From Spinacia oleracea (taxonomy: Eukaryota > Streptophyta > Magnoliopsida > Caryophyllales > Amaranthaceae), in the NCBI RefSeq assembly GCF_020520425.1, contig NC_079492.1:114053157-114117156 (forward strand): DNA of 64,000 bases. Direction: 5' to 3'. The notes below the pieces were generated by a model. The model made no database searches. It saw only the letters and a list, made by a program, of their open reading frames with translations, and was not told where the DNA came from. Position 1 is the first letter of the stretch; every line of letters begins with the position of its first letter. Both the position numbers and the translations under genes were made by a program. Positions 35,934 to 47,750 of this stretch are shown piece by piece.

Positions 35934-36384
35934 ATCAATGAACCCAAAAGCGTGTTCCCTGTCCGAACTGCAAAGCAGACTGCACTCAATAAGAGCTTGC
36001 GATCATGAAGCAATGGATCCAGAATTCTTTGTTCAGTGACTCCTGCTATCACTTGGTACCTATAAGAAAACAAGATGATGTTAATGGCTAGATATTATTC
36101 CATAAAATGTATTGGTGGACAATGGGAATCCAGGTTTTCTCTAGTAACTAGACAACAGAACACTATGATGATCAGTTTCTCGGTTAATGTAAGGTGGAGA
36201 AGTAGCTTTTCCGTTGTCAGTCCACAATCAACATATATATATATATACCTAAGATTGGCAGAAACTGATTAATATACACTATATGCGATGCTGGTTTCCA
36301 GCATTGGAATATCTTCTACTTCATATGAGGCGGATTTATCAACAGCCTTCCTTACATTGATCAACATATTTGTCACTCCTGTAC
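35934..36384 (-). pseudogene. Captured two-exon fragment resembling RETICULATA-RELATED (DUF3411)
   Basis: Exon 1 (36384-36246) reads GTGVTNMLINVRKAVDKS, then EVEDIPMLETSIAYSVY, a TAA stop, then SVSANLR. Exon 2 (36059-35934) reads YQVIAGVTEQRILDPLLHD and LLLSAVCFAVRTGNTLLGSL. The intron has GT (AGGTATAT) and AG (TTATAG) borders, and exon 2 is followed by a GTAAGA donor. From memory this matches the conserved part of the plastid-envelope RETICULATA-related family. The in-frame TAA, and the lack of further exons, make it non-functional. The spliced structure shows capture from genomic DNA by element C. Confidence 0.55.
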
Positions 36385-36599
36385 CTGCAAAAGGATAGAG
36401 CTTCGCTTCAGTTTGTATAAAATGGTTAAATTTTATTGATCTTTTGGACAATACTGTCACTATAACTCTAGTAAGAAATATAGTAATCTGTTTTAAATGA
36501 ACTCACCACAGTTTTGCACCATTACGCTACAAATCAAACGAAAATATGATAACACCAGAGCATAATAGGAATGCAACAACAGACCAGTAGCAAACGAAC

Positions 36600-36690
36600 T
36601 GCAGACTTACTCATTTTTGCTCATTTGCACAAATGAGCAAAATAAATTTACTCATTTGTGTAAATGAGTAAATTTATTGCTCATTTGATC
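36600..36690. repeat. Short palindromic TTTGCTCATTTG cluster
   Basis: TTTGCTCATTTGCACAAATG, then AAATTTACTCATTTGTG with complements within 90 bp: the same word as the large array at 32.3-33.9 kb, now near the right side of element C. Confidence 0.7.
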
Positions 36691-37612
36691 AGATTAGCAG
36701 AAAACCACCCCAGCAATCGACAACGCCGGATCCTCGGTCCTAGCAGGTTCCAGATCAATAACAATCCCCACATCAATCCTATGCAAAATTGCTTAAAAGC
36801 ACCTTAGAATGAATCCAAACAGGGTTCAAAAGTGTAATCTCCCTAGCCCCAAAAGTCTTCTCTAACAACAACACACTATTCGACATGAAAAGGGTTCTTA
36901 CATCTATTCCAATCATTGAAACCAGCAAAAGATTATTCCCGTGAAATCGACCTAACTCTCAAATTTTAAAAATTACAGCATACAATCATAAAAAATACGA
37001 GGGAAAGAGAAATTCATTAGCATAATAAATAACAAATAATCAAAATACGCTAATTCAAATAAAAGAAACCCTAATTCATAAACCTCAATCGAAATCAGAA
37101 ATAAGAAAACGAACTAGGACAAAAATTCAATCGAAAAACAAAAGAAATAAAAATCAAATAACTAACATGGAAAATCGAATATCAATCAAAGCAACAAACA
37201 ATAGATCTCCAAAATTGGGGGACGAAAGTGGCTCGCTGAATAGCAGGAGAGGAGAAAATAAAAATAAAAGAAATCTTACATATTGCAGCATAGGAGACGA
37301 CGCATGGATGATGGCAGCGTGGGAGATGGTGGCGGCGCGGTGGTTGCAGCAGGTGAGAAGACGGTGGCGCTGAGGATAGAGAATCACGAAGGAGAGCAAA
37401 AATGGAGGAGAGAGAAGACATGCGAGTAACTCGCGAGGAGAGAGAGAGTTTTTTTTTCATAATTTACTCGATTTTTTTTGCAATATTTACAATTATGCCA
37501 TTATTAAACACGCTAGGTAGACGTGTATGAGCTGTTAGATCTTATCTTAGCGAACGCACGAGATTGCTTCTCATTCTTCTCATTTTAAGCCCCCTTCTCA
37601 TTTAAGTGCAAA
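36691..37612. other. Right part of element C without recognised gene
   Basis: An A-rich stretch followed by a purine-rich block at 37290-37450 (GGTGGCGGCGCGG and GGAGAGAGAG words) and the terminal repeat. On the minus strand, the block looks like a pyrimidine-rich 5' leader with an ATG at about 37460, but the following frame is low-complexity and I do not recognise it. Confidence 0.35.

Positions 37613-37613
<1 letters not shown>

Positions 37614-37680
<67 letters not shown>
37614..37680. repeat. TA microsatellite at the right border of element C
   Basis: A pure TA run of about 65 bp, the partner of the run at 20452-20512 on the left border. Confidence 0.95.
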
Positions 37681-37683
<3 letters not shown>

Positions 37684-37883
37684 TCATATATATACAATGT
37701 ATGGAGTACTAGTACTTCCTACGTTCTTAAATAATAACTTTGTATAACTTTAAATATTTGTTATCGTTCTTGTCATGTAACCAAGTTATCGATATTATTA
37801 GAATTTACAATTATTGTAATAACCTATAATGAAGCTATTTTAGCCCACTTCACAAGAGTCTGTACCAATATGAACATCTATTA

Positions 37884-38609
37884 TCTATTACTATATACCA
37901 AAAGAGACATTAGGAATGACATGTGTTATGTCCTGGTGAGATTTTTTCCCGCCGAAATATTTTTTTATTTTTTACTTTAAAACAAATAAATTACAGTACG
38001 TTTTTTTTAGGAAACTAAGATATAAATATATTTTAATTACCATAGATATGTACTACATACTATATTATTGGAGGAAAGCTAAATCAATATTATTTTTTCC
38101 TTTATGATATAATTTTATTTATGTATTATTATAACTTTTTAATCTGATAAGAAATATAAAAATATTGATAAATGAACTTCTAATGTTAGTCTACTACTAA
38201 TAATATAATACATGGTAATTGGTGAGTAAGAATGTTAATTAAAATAATAATACATGGTAAGTAGACTAACATATAAGTTTATTTATCAAGATTTTACTCA
38301 ATTCAAAATATGTGTATTTGACTAACTCGGTTATGCTCGGGTCTTTTCGAAAATTACTCTTGAGTCATTCGGGTTTGGTTAACGTTAGTAGATCGTTTTA
38401 CATACAAGTAAACGACTATAATTTTTAACTTTGTATAGTAATATGCAAATTTAGTTCATTTGAATATTTTTTTTACACGATTTTGAATTTATACTTTTTC
38501 ATATATCCTTTTTACTTTCATGTTTTTCTAATATCACAAGTCTTTTAGTTACTATTAAAATAATAAATTGTTTTAGTAGTAGGCGTGCGTTGCACGGGCC
38601 CTAAACTAG
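37884..38609 (+). mobile_element. Short non-autonomous Helitron
   Basis: The 5' end TCTATTACTATATACCAAAA follows an A. The 3' end has the hairpin CGTGC-GTT-GCACG, then GGCCCTAAACTAG, followed by T. Insertion between A and T, TC at the start, and a 3' hairpin about 10 bp before CTAG are the hallmarks of plant Helitrons. At 726 bp there is no room for Rep/helicase and none is seen. Confidence 0.82.
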
Positions 38610-38621
38610 TGAATTTTCTAG

Positions 38622-38968
38622 ACGAAAATAATAAAGGTCGTAACATGCGACCTTTAAGTCGTGTCACAATGATGACATGGCGTGCTTATGTGTCATGATT
38701 TAAATTTGAAACTAAAATATTTAACATATATATCCTGTTATACATGTTTCAAAAAATGGTAGAAAATCTTAATATTCTAATTTGTTTCCTTTTTTATATC
38801 GACTACTTTATTTACATATTTTCATAGTAAAAATATTGCATTGATAGTAAAAATATGATGATGACTCATAACCTACGTGTCGCCTATATGTACCTATTAA
38901 TTTAATTGACACGTAATATTGCGCGTGACAACTAAATGTTGTCGTAACTTGCGAGCTTTATCATCACT
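38622..38968. mobile_element. Mutator-type MITE, copy 1
   Basis: About 85-90% similar to 44889-45230 over its whole length. The terminal repeats contain GATAAAGGTCG-type sequence (here ATAAAGGTCGTAACATGCGA) at the left and TTGCGAGCTTTATCATCAC at the right. Flanks ATTTTCTAG and CTTTTCTAT are similar in seven of nine bases, compatible with a decayed 9-bp duplication. Confidence 0.7.
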
Positions 38969-39498
38969 CTTTTCTATATCCCAACTAAACCAGCGCGTTC
39001 TGACCCAACCGTTTCAAATCAAATCGAATTAATCCTAACCCTAATGATTCAAACCGTTTATGATCCGAATCGATATGAACTCGAACTGATATAACCCGAT
39101 TAAACTTGTTTACATACACCGATCCACTTCAGAAAAAACCAAATTAACACGAACCGTTTCAAACCGAACTGATATGAAATCGAAATCATGCATAAAATAA
39201 CCGAACGGAATGGATCCACTAATTTTAAAAACCAATAGAAACCGACCCGAAAGTCAAACAAACTCACTTCGAAAGCAACCGACCATATCAACCCGAAACT
39301 GATGAATCAGATCCAGAACCAACCGTTGACCCGTTTGACACCCATCTGAGTACTTCCCAACACGATCAAGTTTATAGTCTCATATTACGGATTACATATG
39401 GAGTAATAAAGAAATTATAAGTTTGATCTATTCATTTAACATTACTTTAATACAAAGTATACGTCATTCCGTTCTGACCAGATTTATTCGGAAAAGGC
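38969..39498. other. Unassigned spacer
   Basis: Low-complexity sequence with repeated ACCGA/GAACTGATATGA words (39000-39310). No gene or defined repeat boundary. Confidence 0.3.
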
Positions 39499-39655
39499 TA
39501 TATGTACACCTAGTGTACAAGATTTTCATGTACACCACCATTAATTTGTTGACACATCATCAAACCCACTAAAAAATGAGAATGAAAGACAATAAATATG
39601 TCATTTCAACCAATAGAAAAGCATGGTGTACAAGATGACTTATGCACTAGGTCTA

Positions 39656-40195
39656 TGTTGTGGGATCTTTTTCGGTGATGACGTGTCACGCATTCCTCGG
39701 AGGTATCAAGTATAAGCTGGCACGAACTTCTGAAAACCTGCAAAACAAGAATATTCCAGTAGGAATATTCCCTCCGATGCTTAAGTAAGTATCTGCTAGA
39801 GAGAAAAGTCATTTTAGAGAGAAGGCGGAGCAAAGGTAGTTTTAAGGTAGGTGGGAATGAATTGATTGCCCTTCTACCTAGGGATCTGCACTATTTATAG
39901 TGCTAGGGTTTCTTGGGAATTGGTCCTTCATAGCTGCATGATTGGGTGCTTTGTAAGATTAGGACACGTGTCCGCTATATTGGAGACTTGGTTTAGGCCT
40001 GGTAGGCCTCTTGAGCGTTTGGGCTTTTTGGGTATAGCGGATCAGGATCTTCCTGAGCAGATGGGTCTCATGACCTACTGATGGGCCTTGGACCTGGAGG
40101 TGTATGTGAGTTTATGAGACGATTCGCGGTGGGCCTTTGGGCCTTCTTTCTAGGCTATCATAGTACGGCCAGGTGGCGCTCTCCAGGCCACATCA
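39656..40195 (-). repeat. 3' LTR of the Tat element
   Basis: A 540-bp repeat starting, on the plus strand, TGTTGTGGGATCTTTTTCGG and ending CAGGCCACATCA. It differs from the other LTR by scattered substitutions and a short CTAGGGAT indel near 39885. Confidence 0.93.
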
Positions 40196-40626
40196 TTTGC
40201 CCCTCAAGGAGGGTGACCCTCGCCTATGTGGGGTAGGCTTCTTGACATGGTGGAGTGCCGCGTGTGGTTGTTTTTCAGAGCTTAACTTCCCCCTTTGAAA
40301 CCTTCAGAAATCTCTCATTTTCCTTTTGTTATTTCAAAGTGATTTTGTAGAGAGAGATAGAGAATTCTTTGTCAAAGATTTGTTGTGCTTTCATTTGGTG
40401 TTCTTGGATTCTTCATTCAGTGTTCTTGGAGCTTGGACGATTTTGTTCAGCCTTTATGTCAGTTTGATCACTCTTTGGTAAGCATTTCTATCGACTTCTT
40501 GTTTCTGCATGTTTATGGATTTTCCTTTATGTTTACGATTTCTTGGGGAGGCGTCCTGTTAGTTGCGGCACTCTTTTTTCTTTCTTTTTGCTAAAGTCAG
40601 ACGTCCTGTTCCTTATGCAGGACGGC

Positions 40627-42346
40627 ATGGCTCAAATTAGGCAAACAGCCAATGTGGGTGCATGGGCAGCGCCACGAGAGAGGGAGAACAAGGTTCCTTT
40701 TTCGAGCCCGTCCCAGGGAAATAGGGGTGGAGTCAGCTCCTTCCATCATTCGGGAGACGGGGCTGTAAGGGCGGTACGTTCTTCAAGGAGAAGGAAGAGC
40801 GTGGCTCGCCGTCCTCGTGTTCCTCGTGAGGATTTTGAGGATGACTCCTCTAGTTCTTCTGACTATGAGTTTGCAAAAAACCTTCCTCCTATGGTTCGGG
40901 GAAAAGAAGATGTAGATTTGCTTCCTTCTGACATCTTTCCCAGCATGAAATGGCTGAGGTATCTGAGAGAGCAGGGACGTGACTTCAAGCGCTTCTTACT
41001 CCTGCCTCAAGGATTTAGGTTTAGATGCCCACGTCCTCATCATTTTGTAGACCAACTCTCTCTGGGTGAGGTCGCTGTCTACACAGCTGCTTTTATATTG
41101 GGTCTTAGGTTTCCTCTGCATCCCTTTGTGATGGACGTCTTGGAGGGGTATGACATTGGTCTTGCTCAGCTGACCCCTAACTCTTGGGCAAACATCTTTG
41201 GATTCATTTCCAAGTGTGCATTGAGCGGCGTCACTCCTTCTTTTCCTGCTTTCATTAGGCTTGTAGATATTGCTCCCTCCTCTCGTTCTCCCCATGGGTG
41301 GTTCACCCTATATAGCCGGCGGGGATATAAAACGGTGGTGGGTAAGACCTCTAGCTGGGTTTGGTGGAGGAAGAAGTGGTCTGTTATGCAAATGGAGGAC
41401 CACTCCCTTTCAGGGCGTCTTTCCAGGTGGAATTGTCGTCCCCGTTATTTATCTAGAGGTGACGCCTACCCTCGCCTTTTGTCGAGGGATTGGAGGCTCA
41501 CAAAGCCTTTATTTCAGGCAGAAATGTATCGGCTGTCTTCGAAGAGTCACGTGTGGGTTCCCAATACTTGGCTTCCCCATGTGGGTCAATTTACCAACAT
41601 GGTTTTTCTCGCGGCCGTCGGTCTCTGTCCTTATCTGAGTAGAGGTAGTTTTTATAGACTTTTTACCAAAACCTTGTTTTCTTTTCTTTCACTAACCTTC
41701 TTAGTTCTGTGTAGATTCCTCCATGAATCGTCTATCCCCTGAAGACAAGGGTTTGGTGGACTTGCCTACCTGGTTATCCCAGGTGTATACAGATGATATT
41801 CTCAAGGCCGTGGAGGCTAAGAAGAAGGACTCCTCGAAGAAGTCCAACAAGGGTGCCTCTGGAGACGCTGCCAAGGTATGTTTTGTTTGTTCTTTGATAT
41901 TCTTCTGCATTGCTCTAAGGCCTATGTTCGGTTGTTCACCTGTTGCATTTTATAGGAGCCCACTTCGTCGGCTACGAGGAAACGTCATGCGTCTTCGACG
42001 GCGGCTCCTAAGCCCAAGCGCCCCTTTTTCAAGAAACTGGGCACTGCTGATGTTGCAGCGAAACCGTCACTAGTGAAGTCGTCCGCCCCATTGGCTGAAA
42101 AAGGAGTCCTCTTCCTCAGGTATTCAGCCCTCCTCCTGAGCACAAAGAAGCATCTCCCCATGCGACCGCTGAGGAAGACTCCGCGTTCAAAGTGGCCGTG
42201 GACGAAGGGGTCGCTGACCAGGTTGCCGCCTCTGGCGCTACTACGAAGGTTGGAGGAGCTTCTTCGTCCTCATCCAGAGAGGAGGAGGGCAAGGGGTCTC
42301 AAGGTCCTTCTCCCGGGGACGCCCCTAGTGTTTTAGGTAATCCAGC
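40627..42346 (+). pseudogene. Antisense ORF of the Tat element with Transposase_28-like domain (PF04195 type)
   Basis: The frame runs opposite to gag-protease. A probable 5' UTR intron (about 40477-40620, TGGTAAGC...TGCAG) is followed by MAQIRQTANVGAWAAP. Exon 1 (40627-41644) has a basic, serine-rich N-terminus and then a conserved block: FILGLRFPLHPFVMDVLEGY, IGLAQLTPNSWANIFGF and FPAFIRLVDI, the pattern of the 'putative gypsy-type transposon' domain. Introns at 41645-41715 and about 41876-41955 have GT/AG borders. Exon 3 turns from lysine-rich to Ser/Ala/Glu-rich only after frame changes near 42110-42130. Such antisense ORFs are known in the Tat/Grande lineage; their role is unknown. Confidence 0.7.
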
Positions 42347-42758
42347 CTAATTTGGGGCGCTAATCTAGGCCACTTCTCAGGCCGTCAACCGATTAGTCTC
42401 TTTGAGACGCCTTCAAAGGAGAAGGTGTCTTTTGCTCTTGTTTGAGCTTTGTTTTGCGCTTTTTACGTCTTTGTTAATACAGGTCACTTTTTAGGCCGTC
42501 ATTTATTTTGGCCACTAGTGACGTCACCCCTTTAGGGTTTGTTCAAGGTGGGGGTGTTTCACCCCTTAGTTTTTGAGTGACTTTATTGAGTCATTAGTTC
42601 ATCAGGTAAGGAAACATTATCATAGAGATTATCATTTCACTAAGTAGCAAAACTAAATTGGTCGCTTTGTAGGCAGGCATTACAGGCCGTTTTGTAGGCT
42701 CTGGCACGATTGTTAGGCCGTTTAGTAGGCTCGAGTTACATAATTTATACTACTCTAA
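42347..42758. other. Non-coding part of the Tat element
   Basis: Contains several TTTTTAGGCCGT and TTGTAGGC words (AGGCCGTC at 42378, 42493, 42716) in a loose repeat. No gene. Ends at the Helitron insertion point. Confidence 0.5.
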
Positions 42759-42927
42759 TCTATATACTATACTAAAAGAGAGGAAATCAATGTGGTGATG
42801 ACAAATGTCACTCATTGATTCGCCTCTCTTTTAAAATAATTAAAATATTATTTTCTCTAACTATCTCTAAATAAAAATTTATTATGGACTACATAATATT
42901 AGATTTTCTAAATATAAGGAAACTATA

Positions 42928-43720
42928 TATGCATATACGATTAACTAATATATTATTGATTTTATTTATATATAATATGGATATCTTTACCTTTTACAAA
43001 GTATATTACTACTTTTCCATTGTATGTTATTCTATATACGTATACATTATTGGATCTTCAATATATATCTGACATCTATAAACTATAGTAAAAGAGGGTA
43101 ATTCAATGTGGTTAACTAATTTATTTGGTAAATGGACTTAAGCATCATAACTTTAATGACAATGGTCATGCATTACTACGCTATACAAATTTTATTTATT
43201 GATTATGGTCTATCGAGTGTTTATATTCTATTTTTAAGATATTAAACAACTTTTAGGAATAGCAGCTTTTAAATTCATGAGTACAAATACTAGCATTGTC
43301 ATAACCAAAGTGATGGTCAATACTATACATGGTCTCTTTTATAGCAAATATAATATCACTGAATCACTCTATTATAAACTTTGTATTGTACATTGTCATA
43401 ACCAAAATGTTTAGTTCAAATAGCATGTGTAACAATAATGTAATGACAATGTACGGTACAAAGTTTGTACTATTCGAATTAAACACTTGGTAAAGTTTAT
43501 ACTAATTGTTGAAGTTCTTCTATTAGCTATAATGCATATACGATTAACTAAATATACTATTGATTTTATTTTATATATAACATGGATATCTTTACATTTT
43601 AAAAAGTATATGACTACTTTTTCATTGTATTTTATTCTATATAAACATTATTGGATCTTCAATATATATATGATATCTATAAATTATAGTAAAGAGAGAA
43701 AACCAATGTGGTGATGGCAA
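42928..43720. repeat. Direct duplication inside the Helitron
   Basis: Positions about 42928-43110 (GCATATACGATTAACTAATA ... GGATCTTCAATATATATCTG, then a Helitron-type 5' end) recur at about 43529-43720, at a distance of about 600 bp. Both copies run into a TCTATAAA...TATAGTAAA sequence, so the duplicated unit includes a Helitron 5' end. Confidence 0.75.
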
Positions 43721-44888
43721 ATGTCACTGTATGATTCGCCTCACTTATAATATAAAGAACTAAAAAATATTTTTGATTTACTATATCTGTTAAATATACT
43801 TTTGTGCACCATATAAATAAAATCTTTGTGATATAAAAAATAGTCATAATCATAATCATATTCATTATAATATATACCATAAAGGATTATATTTATGTTT
43901 GAAAATATTTAATACCTTAATTTACTACTTCGCATAAGACATTGTGTATAGTATGTACAATAAAACCAAGTTTACTAAAGTATAATACTACGTATATAAT
44001 ATCATCGATCAATTTACAATATTCTATTGTAGATGGTTTATAAATTTATAGTCAAATCAACTACTTTTATAAAGTATATGTGTTGAATTTTGCTTACAAC
44101 CTTTACCACTTTGTAGTAATGAACGGTTTTTTCGTTCATTTTGTTTATTTAAGTTCTGTTATACATCTTTTGTTGATTCTCATAACACTTGATTGATGAT
44201 GTTATATGTTACTCAAGAACTAGGATATCTAAATATATCTATTTACATATCTATCTATATCTATATACTATACTAAAAGAGATGAAATCAATGTGGTGAT
44301 GACAAATGTCACTCCATAATTCACCTCTCTTATAATATAGTTAATAAACCTATATGAAATTTTAATATACATCTTATTTTTTTTAACCTAAATCTTCTAA
44401 TTATTTATGGTAATAATTATATCGATTATATTACGAAGTACTTATTTACTTATGGCAATAAATTTCTTAATTTAAATAAACTACTAAGTTAACATGCTTT
44501 TATATATACTCCGATCCGCCTGCCTCAGTTTGAGCAAATTTGTGGGATGTATTATAATCATCGGGAAATAATTTCATACGAACAAAAGAAAATAAAATAG
44601 GGTCCTTATACATACTAAGTAATACCTTTGTACAACTAAACAACAAAGAATATGTCCCATTAGACCATGTAAAACACCGACTTAGATAAACAAATCTACT
44701 TATTGCAAGCTAGGATAGTATTTCAAATATTAAGACAAACTTTGTGAATTTTATAGAAAAATAAATTCCTATCAAATATATAGAGTTACCATCAACCTAT
44801 TTAAAAACTAATATCACATGTCATATATTTACATTTATTAAAAAATATATTTATATCACCGAGAATACGATAAAAAGAATATTATTAG

Positions 44889-45230
44889 CGAAAATGATAA
44901 AGGTCGCAACATGCAACCTTTAAGTCGTGTCACAATGATGACATGTCATGCTTATGTGTCATGATTTAAATTTGAAACTAAAATATTCAACTTATATAAT
45001 CTATTATACATGTTTTAAAAAAAGGTAGGAAAATCTTAATATTCTAATTTGTTTCCTTCTTCATATCGACTACCTTATTTACACATTTTCATAGTAAAAA
45101 TATTGCATTGATTGTAAGAATATTCTGATGGAGCATAGCCTATGTGGCGCCTATATGTACCAATTAAACTCCGACACGTAAGATTGCGACAACTAAATGT
45201 TGTCGCAACTTGCGATCTTTATCATCACCC
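44889..45230. mobile_element. Mutator-type MITE, copy 2
   Basis: The 342-bp element has ends CGAAAATGATAAAGGTCGCA and TTGCGATCTTTATCATCACCC and the perfect 9-bp duplication TATTATTAG at 44880-44888 and 45231-45239. The size of the duplication and the roughly 30-bp imperfect inverted repeats place it with Mutator-like elements. No coding capacity. Confidence 0.88.
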
Positions 45231-46313
45231 TATTATTAGTACTTAATTATGAAAATAATCACAATAAGATAAACGGTGGGCCGGTACACATGAAACGAGT
45301 ATTAAGTGGGTATGGATACTTGAGTGATGGATGAGAATGATAAAGAATGATTATATACGAAGTATTTTCTAATAAATTTTTTAAAAAAGTGTAATAAAAA
45401 TCAAAAGCTTATAATATGAAAAAGACATAACAAGAGTTAGTGATGAGTGTATGCATACATATAGTTTAGAGAAATTGAATTTGCATTTTAAAATTTATAT
45501 TAAGTTTGATAATGTTGATGAATAAAGATAATTTATTATATGAGTCAAGTTAGTTAAGGGGGCACGTGCATGAAACTTTAAATGAATTTTTGGTCGAATG
45601 TGGATGGACATTGTAATATATCATATTTGGTCTACTAGCTAATATATCATATTTGAGGTGGTGGAGCGGAGATGATTTTGGAATTTCTAACTCCATAAGC
45701 CATCAACTTGATAATGGTTATATCTTATAACGGTTTATATTGCACGGGGTAGTTTCTTATATTATAACAAAAATATTATTTATATGTTTGCAACAATAAA
45801 AATATTTTTTATATGTTAACGTAAAGGATTGCAATATCACTTATATATATAAAATTTCGTGCAAAATTAACATTTTAAATGTAACAGTGCGTCACACTTG
45901 ATGACGGGCGAGTTTAGATTTTAGATTGGGCTGGCGACGAAGATAAACAGATGATTGACTAATAAATATAGATTGGGTGTTGGTAAACCGGTATAAGGAT
46001 AACATGTACCCACCTTGTAGATTGGATGAATTTGAATTTATCGGACTTGATAACACTCACCAAATCCTAATTATGCATGTCACTTTCTTTTAAAAAATTA
46101 TCAATGTTGTAGCTAATACAATCAATTTATTCAAAAATAGCTGAAAGGCAAAGTGAATTAATTACGGAATATACAAATATTAGATAGTTAGTGGGACGGG
46201 GTTTGGGGAGTTACCCCGCACATCCGCCCCAAAGAGGGCGAGGTGGAGGAATATTTGGAGGGTGATGGGGTTAAAAAATGTATTTGTCGCGGGTGACAAA
46301 GAGATTATAGATT

Positions 46314-46412
46314 TTAGATTGGACCCACCCGCTTTAGCTCCCTTATCCTTCATCTAATTTTTTAAAATTAGATGAAGGATAAGCGACCTAAAGTGGGTGG
46401 GTCCAATCTAAT
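46314..46412. repeat. Near-perfect palindrome of about 98 bp
   Basis: Arms of about 48 bp (TTAGATTGGACCCACCCGCT ... CCTTCATCTAATTTT and complement) with three to four mismatches and almost no spacer. As single-stranded DNA or RNA it would form a long hairpin. No target duplication was seen; it may be a small foldback element within the Helitron. Confidence 0.8.
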
Positions 46413-47078
46413 TGAGTATGAACATATTTTTTTTACTACTAACCTATATATTATAACTTTTTGTTCATTTACCCAATTACTCTAATTAGACGACCGAAAG
46501 TTTTAAAATTCAAAGCTTTGTTACTAAAAAAAATGTCGCGTCTATGGATGAGTTTGACTATTTTAGGCGTGTATGGATACATGTGTGACAGTGTGAGTGT
46601 TGGAGCGGGCCGGGATGATATTTTTTACCCCCTCAAAATGAGGATTGGGGAGGGTAGTTACCGTTCCTATCGTGGGTGGCACCGTGGCGGGGATGGGATA
46701 CGAATTTAGTCGGGTATGGTTTGTGGAGGCTCAACCCCGCCTCAAAGTCAAGATAAATGGGTGGGGTAATGAAGTAGATAGGACGAGTGTTAAGTGAGTA
46801 TCCATCAAAGTGAATGGTGGATGAGAATAAATTTATGCTTGACCTAGGTGATGAATGATTGAGGATGAAAATAATTTTGTCTATCTTGATTTTTTAAATA
46901 AATAAGACACCGAATATAGCAATAACCGATTTTTCTACCATTAATTTTAATTATGAGAATATGTATAAGCTTTATTTTGATAATAATTATCTACCATTAT
47001 AATTTAGATTTCATATAACTTTATAGTTGGATTATAAACCGTGCATCGCACGGGTATTATACTAGTGACATTCTATTT

Positions 47079-47750
47079 TTAGCCACTTTTTTCTATCTTG
47101 GCTGGTATATTCTCATTGGCAGCAGGTAGTTCCTCCTCAAGTTTTCTCTTGGTCCTCACTTCGGCCAAATCTTTCTTCCATGATGACGGGTTGAGGGTTG
47201 TGAGGTAGCAGTCTCTTGCTTGCTGTTGGTCTCCATGTATAGTGCTTATTGCCCCATCATCACATACAAACTTCAGGAGCATGAGGTGGGTGACAACTAC
47301 TGCTTTAATCTTGTTCAGGGTGGGACGTCCCAAGATGACATTGTATGCTATCAAGTCCTTGACAATTAAAAAGTTTACTCCCATCTTTCGTCCATTTGTT
47401 CGATCCCCAATCCGAACCGGCAAGTTGATGACGCCCACGGGATGTATTATGCTTCCTCCTAAACCGATGATGGGGTAGTGTATGCTTTCAATGGTCTTTG
47501 GATCGTGAGCTAGACGGCTGAGGCACTCCATGCTCATTATGTCGGACGAACTCCATGTATCTATCAGGATACGCTTGACTCTCATATTGGAGATTTTGAT
47601 TTCGACCACCAGAGGATCATCATGTGGGGTGGCTACTCGTCCGCCATCCGACTCACATATCTCAATCCGAGGGAACAGGTCTACAGGTGACTTTCCTAAC
47701 AGCATCACTTGTCCTAGGCGGCGGGCGTAGTCTTTCTGTCCCCTCATAGT
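47079..47750 (-). pseudogene. Tat-lineage retropepsin with altered active site
   Basis: The open frame starts at MRGQKDYARRLGQVML. The aspartic protease core is clear: ISNMRVKRILIDTWSSSDIM (active-site loop), YPIIGLGGSIIHPVG (flap region), LPVRIG, FLIVKDLIAYNVILGRPTLN (second core strand), then HLMLLKFVCDDG and GDQQQARDCYLTTL, typical of Tat/Ogre elements. The catalytic triplet is DTW in place of DTG, so activity is unlikely. The frame ends at the Helitron insertion. No RT domain follows. Confidence 0.85.

Larger units (their letters stand above)
20514..37612. mobile_element. Element C: gene-capturing inverted-repeat element, split by a copia insertion
   Basis: The left end (AATGAGAAGGTCCTTATAAT, GAGAAGGATGAGAAG, GATCTCAGCCGT) is complemented at the right end (CTTCTCATTCTTCTCATTTT, then CCCCTTCTCATTTAAG before 37612). 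TA microsatellites flank both ends. Without the 10.5-kb copia element it is about 6.5 kb. It carries arrays built on TTTGCTCATT, an LRR-kinase fragment, a tRNA-like sequence, two exons of a RETICULATA-like gene and a purine-rich block near its right end. The subterminal block CAATTATGCCATTATTAA is shared with element D. An internal copy of the terminal repeat at about 32163-32192 suggests that C is composite. Superfamily uncertain, probably Mutator-like. Confidence 0.6.
42759..47065 (+). mobile_element. Non-autonomous Helitron inserted in the Tat element
   Basis: The 5' end TCTATATACTATACTAAAAG follows an A. The 3' end has the hairpin CCGTGC-ATC-GCACGG, then GTATTATACTAG, followed by T. The Tat sequence resumes on both sides (LTR-proximal part left, protease 3' end right). 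No Rep/helicase frame is seen in 4.3 kb. Further 5'-end-like sequences lie at 43075, 43676 and 44260, and a Mutator MITE at 44889-45230, so the interior is composite. Behind three of the four 5' ends is a conserved hairpin-forming block (GTGATGACAAATGTCAC type). Confidence 0.78.
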
